From the NCBI GenBank assembly GCA_038117265.1, contig JAYOFO010000093.1:1-9231 (forward strand): 9,231 bases of DNA, in the 5' to 3' direction. Every line of letters starts with the position of its first letter. Within the stretch, counting starts at the first letter, position 1. The notes under the pieces are model-generated. The model was given only the letters and a program-made list of their open reading frames with translations, ran no database searches and was not told where the DNA came from. Origin of the DNA: JAYPUG01 sp038117265 (GTDB lineage: Bacteria > Pseudomonadota > Alphaproteobacteria > UBA6615). Shown in pieces: positions 6,931 to 9,231 of this stretch. The translations under genes were made by a program, and so were the position numbers.

Positions 6931-7461
6931 ATGGCGGTTTCCAAGACTCGCCTGTTCGGTGTTGGAACTATTGTCTTGCTGGCGGCTGTAGGGTGGGCGG
7001 GCGCCAAGCCTCTCAGCGCCTACCTCGCAGCATATTCCTCGCTCGGATCAAACCCCCGAGGCCATTTAGGCGAATTAGGTCTCGGCCTAAGTGTATTCGG
7101 GTTTGTCGTTCTTGCAGGTGTCACTGCATTCGCGTTTGGCCACCTTGCGGAGAAGGTGCGAGGGAAGTTCATCCTCGTTGCAAGTATTGCAGTGGTCGCA
7201 GTCACGAGTGCAATTGCTGCCACAGTACAAAGCCAGATCGCACTAGTCGTCGTCGTTGCCATCATCTGGATGGCGGGAACAGTAGCCTACGTAATCGCAC
7301 TCGGGATGATCGTACTCGAGTGGCCTGGCACCAGTGGCGCTCGGGCGATAGCGTTCCTGCTTTGCGTACTATCGATTGGCCCGACGCTCGTTTGGACGAT
7401 CTTCATATCGGCCAGTCTGTTTGCCCCGATAGCGGGATTCTTGGGACTCCTTCGTAGCTAA
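6931..7461 (+). CDS. Hydrophobic membrane protein, N-terminal half of an interrupted 12-TM frame
   Basis: The 176-residue product has about five likely membrane segments: residues 8-24, 50-70, 80-98, 103-129 and 137-165. Between segments two and three, G-H-L-A-E-K-V-R-G-K (70-79) resembles the motif-A loop of major-facilitator transporters. This is a pattern match by eye, not a firm family call. No known family was otherwise recognised. The ATG at 6931 was chosen; a TTG at 6901 would add ten polar residues, and neither has a good Shine-Dalgarno sequence. Translation ends at TAA 7459-7461. The same frame then stays open through the next feature to 8208, so this is most simply the front part of one longer gene. 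Base and codon composition differ strongly from acs upstream. Confidence 0.55.
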   Translation: MAVSKTRLFGVGTIVLLAAVGWAGAKPLSAYLAAYSSLGSNPRGHLGELGLGLSVFGFVVLAGVTAFAFGHLAEKVRGKFILVASIAVVAVTSAIAATVQSQIALVVVVAIIWMAGTVAYVIALGMIVLEWPGTSGARAIAFLLCVLSIGPTLVWTIFISASLFAPIAGFLGLLRS

Positions 7462-7491
7462 CTTAATGACTTGTTCTGGCAAGACCCGAGC

Positions 7492-8208
7492 ATGTGGAAA
7501 CCAGTATTTCTTACGAAGGCGGGCGGGGCCTTCCTAGTCACGTTTATCGCCGTTTTCGGATTGGCTAGGACGACAGGCGAGACTTCACGGCGGCCAGAAA
7601 ATTTTTCTCAGCCTGATCGGGGTTCTTCATTCTGGGGTTTGGCACTCGTTTCGATAGCTGTCGGATTCGCATCGAGCAAAGTAGCGAATGCTGCCATCGT
7701 TCTCGGGATAGAAAACACAGGAACACTACCAACTATCCTAGTGCCGTTTGCATCTCCGATCATGTTTGGACTTGGAGCGGGAGTTTGCGCACTCATGCTA
7801 CCCGACAAACTGAGGAAACGGATTCTCCTGCGCGCAATTGGACTGGTGATATTAGGGACAGCACTGATGCCCTGGCTCAGTTTCGAACAGGCAGAGCCTT
7901 GGCGCTGGGCTGCCTTGCTGACTGTATGCTCTGGGGCCGGTTTCGCCGCACCAATCGAACTTCATGGCGCTTTGGCGGAAAGACTGGACCGACCTTTTGC
8001 ATCTGCAGGAATGATTTTGCTCGCGACAGCCGTGCTAGCTGTACTCGAGCTATTCGTCGCGGGACTAGGCGAGGTTCTCGTTGGTGTTGATGTAGTGCCG
8101 GAAGTGACCTTCTCTATATTAATCACGGTAGCCGGTTTGGTCTTGGTGCGCGGATGGAATCCGGATAACTGGGACACTCCATCTGTGAAAACCGGCGTGC
8201 ACTTATAA
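7492..8208 (+). CDS. Hydrophobic membrane protein, C-terminal half of an interrupted 12-TM frame
   Basis: From the ATG at 7492 the product has 238 residues; a TTG at 7471 would give 245. About seven membrane segments are predicted by eye: 9-25, 46-72, 81-103, 109-130, 137-154, 170-195 and 203-221. A polar loop at 26-44 after the first segment resembles the central loop between the two halves of a major-facilitator transporter. The P-D-K-L-R-K-R stretch at 104-110 resembles the basic loop after the second transmembrane helix of the C-terminal half. No ribosome-binding site precedes either start, which argues against independent translation. The reading frame is continuous with the upstream membrane protein except for one TAA. 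Its own stop codon lies inside a TATAAT sequence. Confidence 0.5.
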   Translation: MWKPVFLTKAGGAFLVTFIAVFGLARTTGETSRRPENFSQPDRGSSFWGLALVSIAVGFASSKVANAAIVLGIENTGTLPTILVPFASPIMFGLGAGVCALMLPDKLRKRILLRAIGLVILGTALMPWLSFEQAEPWRWAALLTVCSGAGFAAPIELHGALAERLDRPFASAGMILLATAVLAVLELFVAGLGEVLVGVDVVPEVTFSILITVAGLVLVRGWNPDNWDTPSVKTGVHL

Positions 8209-8209
8209 T
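8204..8209 (+). promoter_or_regulatory. Perfect TATAAT -10-like box before the ABM gene
   Basis: A perfect TATAAT lies 24 bases before the ABM-protein ATG and overlaps the TAA stop of the membrane gene (8206-8208). Transcription from it would begin near 8216, just ahead of the AGGAG ribosome-binding site. No convincing -35 hexamer lies 16-18 bp upstream, which lowers confidence. TATAAT also arises more easily by chance in this AT-richer end of the island. Confidence 0.3.
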
Positions 8210-8233
8210 CGAACAGAACCTTTAGGAGCCCAT

Positions 8234-8524
8234 ATGCAGATCGTGATGGTCGAGTTCGCCGTCGGCGCGGACCGGGTGGACGCGTGCGTTGCCGCGCTCA
8301 GCGAACTGGTGAACGGCTTCGTCACCCAGAAACCGGCCTTTCACGGTGCCACGATCCACGTCGAGGCGGCGACAGGCACGGTCGTCAACTACATGCGCTG
8401 GGACACCCACCAGGCCTTGATGGACTTCCGGGACGGAAACGCCGAGCGGATCGGTGCGGCGCTCGGCGAATTCGGGCCCCAGGGCCGGATGCTCGACGTG
8501 GTGGCGGAGATCGAGAAGGGCTAG
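8234..8524 (+). CDS. ABM-type (antibiotic biosynthesis monooxygenase-like) small protein
   Basis: The 96-residue protein looks like a single dimeric alpha/beta-barrel (ABM, PF03992) domain. It has an initial strand I-V-M-V-E-F-A-V (3-10), then a helix. F-V-T-Q-K-P-A-F-H-G-A-T-I-H-V (29-43) follows, where the family usually has the pattern of a conserved P-G before a strand. V-V-N-Y-M-R-W-D-T-H-Q-A-L (50-62) follows, and a final strand D-V-V-A-E-I-E (88-94). Members include quinol monooxygenases and haem-degrading enzymes, but many have no known activity. No residue here decides the substrate. An AGGAG sequence (8224-8228) five bases before the ATG fixes the start. Host-like high GC places it outside the island. 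Its TAG shares CTAG with the stop of the convergent exonuclease gene. Confidence 0.78.
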   Translation: MQIVMVEFAVGADRVDACVAALSELVNGFVTQKPAFHGATIHVEAATGTVVNYMRWDTHQALMDFRDGNAERIGAALGEFGPQGRMLDVVAEIEKG

Positions 8525-9132
8525 ACGCGCGCCGCGCCCCGCAGGTGCCCCAGCACCCGCGCCAACGCGCGGGCGTCCGCCAGCGCATCGTGGGCGCGGC
8601 CTTTCACGGACAGGCCAAAACGGGCCGGCAACTCGCCGCTCTGCAGCTTCTCTCCGGTGACCGCGCGGATCGCCGGGGCGATGTCGCGCCAGTCATCGCC
8701 CGCGAAGGGGTTCGCCAGCCCGGCCCGTGCACAATCCTGCGCGACCACGACGTCGTCGCGGCCGTGACTCAGCACCGGCGCATCGCCGACGAATGCCGTG
8801 AACGCGGCCACCGCCGCTTCCAGCGACACGCCATCGCGCGCCACGTCAGCGTTGGTGATGCCGGTGAGGTCGACGAAATAGTCCGAGAGCACCGGGTTCC
8901 GAGTCGGGCGGACTAGCACCGAGAACGCCGCAATCTCGCGGAACCCCTCGGGCCCGTTCGCGCCGGTATCCGCGCGCACCGCGCCGATCTGGACGATCTC
9001 GCGCAACTCGCCGGGCCCCGACCAGCCGCGTTCCATCGCGCCCTCCCAGGACGTGTATTCGAGGTCGGCGAAGACCACGGTGCCGGCGGCCGGCAGCGGC
9101 AAAACGGCCGGGGATGCGGGGGTGTCGTTCAT
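8521..9132 (-). CDS. DEDDh-family 3'-5' exonuclease domain protein
   Basis: The 203-residue protein has the three exonuclease motifs of the DnaQ-like superfamily. Exo I is F-A-D-L-E-Y-T-S-W-E-G (21-31), with Asp23 and Glu25. An Exo II-like segment, L-S-H-G-R-D-D (121-127), has Asp126 or Asp127. Exo III is H-D-A-L-A-D (181-186), with His181 and Asp186. The D-L-E-Y-T-S-W-E-G form and the following G-W-S-G-P-G-E-L-R-E-I-V-Q-I-G-A resemble the KapD/ERI-1-like group (COG5018) rather than the polymerase III epsilon subunit. Substrate (RNA or DNA) is not decided by the sequence. The ATG at 9132 is followed by a short proline/alanine-rich lead before the domain. No Shine-Dalgarno sequence is seen. 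It lies 48 bases after the SDHAF4-like gene in the same orientation and converges on the ABM gene. Confidence 0.88.
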   Translation of the reverse strand: MNDTPASPAVLPLPAAGTVVFADLEYTSWEGAMERGWSGPGELREIVQIGAVRADTGANGPEGFREIAAFSVLVRPTRNPVLSDYFVDLTGITNADVARDGVSLEAAVAAFTAFVGDAPVLSHGRDDVVVAQDCARAGLANPFAGDDWRDIAPAIRAVTGEKLQSGELPARFGLSVKGRAHDALADARALARVLGHLRGAARV

Positions 9133-9180
9133 ATTGAGAAACCGGGCCCGCGTACCAATATGTAGGGGGTCAGGTCCGCG

Positions 9181-9231
9181 TCAGAAATCGACGCAGCGCC
9201 CGTCGCGTTCCCAGTCGCCGAAGCGGGTGGG
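9181..9231 (-). CDS. SDHAF4-like (DUF1674) succinate dehydrogenase assembly factor, C-terminal end only
   Basis: Only the last 16 codons and the TGA (9181-9183) lie in the window. They read PTRFGDWERDGRCVDF, which matches the highly conserved C-terminal signature of the DUF1674 / SDHAF4 family (P-T-R-[FY]-G-D-W-E-x-x-G-R-C-x-D-F). In mitochondria SDHAF4 helps flavinated SdhA during complex II assembly; bacterial homologues, common in alphaproteobacteria, are assumed to do likewise. The start and the rest of the gene are beyond the right edge. Although short, the match is to the most distinctive part of the family. Confidence 0.85.
   Translation of the reverse strand, partial: PTRFGDWERDGRCVDF

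Larger units (their letters stand above)
6931..8208 (+). pseudogene. Probable MFS-like transporter gene interrupted by one in-frame TAA
   Basis: Bases 6931-7458 and 7462-8208 are in the same frame, with only TAA at 7459-7461 between them. Reading across gives L-R-S-[stop]-L-N-D-L-F-W-Q-D-P-S-M and a protein of about 425 residues. Five segments before the stop and about seven after it make 12, with the long polar loop after the sixth, as in major-facilitator proteins. A C-to-T change in a CAA glutamine codon would be enough to create this stop. Alternatives are a sequencing error, two real half-proteins, or readthrough. No second frame disruption was found, so the lesion would be recent. The transported substrate cannot be inferred. 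Confidence 0.5.
6900..8213. other. AT-richer island, probably acquired DNA
   Basis: Base composition changes sharply just after acs and returns to the host type by the ABM gene. Counted samples show this: 45 of 60 bases are G or C at 6541-6600 inside acs, against 32 of 60 at 7081-7140 and 28 of 60 at 7681-7740. Codons rare in the flanking genes (TTA, CTA, ATA, ACA, GTA) are frequent here. The segment encodes only the interrupted membrane protein. A seven-base direct repeat, CAGAACC, lies on each side (6888-6894 and 8214-8220), but it is short enough to arise by chance. No integrase, transposase, tRNA or inverted terminal repeat was seen. Transfer from a lower-GC source is inference from composition. 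Confidence 0.65.

Noticed and set aside
9166..9176. GGGGTCAGGTC, a string often seen beside REP/RAYT-type elements
   Set aside because: It occurs as one copy, with no partner repeat, hairpin or transposase gene in the window. It is most likely chance in GC-rich DNA.

Overview
The window looks like chromosomal DNA of a high-GC alphaproteobacterium, possibly Rhodospirillales-like. The evidence is the hemD-hemC unit divergent from a tsaD-...-gpsA-EVE run, a C-terminal SDHAF4 (DUF1674) tail at the right edge, and very GC-rich third codon positions. No species can be named. No rRNA, tRNA, CRISPR array or transposase gene was seen.

Layout. On the minus strand at the left are the 5' part of hemD (1-257) and complete hemC (259-1179), two consecutive steps of tetrapyrrole synthesis. 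A 109-bp divergent spacer follows. A tight plus-strand run then holds tsaD (tRNA t6A modification), a putative 2OG-Fe(II) oxygenase, gpsA (glycerol-3-phosphate dehydrogenase), an EVE-domain protein, and a Rieske [2Fe-2S] protein whose GTG start overlaps the EVE stop codon. A 155-bp spacer with a good sigma70-like promoter candidate (4839-4867) precedes acs, acetyl-CoA synthetase (4956-6899).

Between acs and a small ABM-domain protein (8234-8524) lies a clearly AT-richer segment of about 1.3 kb. It encodes only hydrophobic protein. Its two open frames (6931-7461 and 7492-8208) are in the same reading frame and are separated by a single TAA at 7459-7461. Read together they give about 425 residues and roughly 12 membrane segments, like a major-facilitator-type transporter cut near its middle. 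This looks like acquired DNA carrying one interrupted gene, though a true two-gene split or stop-codon readthrough cannot be excluded. It is the most unusual part of the window.

The right end has a convergent minus-strand DEDDh 3'-5' exonuclease gene (8521-9132) whose stop codon shares the bases CTAG with the ABM gene's stop. The last 16 codons of an SDHAF4-like succinate dehydrogenase assembly factor gene (9181-9231, minus) follow.

Most of the window is ordinary housekeeping DNA. The points worth a second look are the interrupted low-GC membrane gene, a His-to-Tyr change at an expected metal-ligand position in the oxygenase, possible leaderless starts of hemC and tsaD, and the EVE/Rieske coupling. 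No convincing new multi-gene system is visible.
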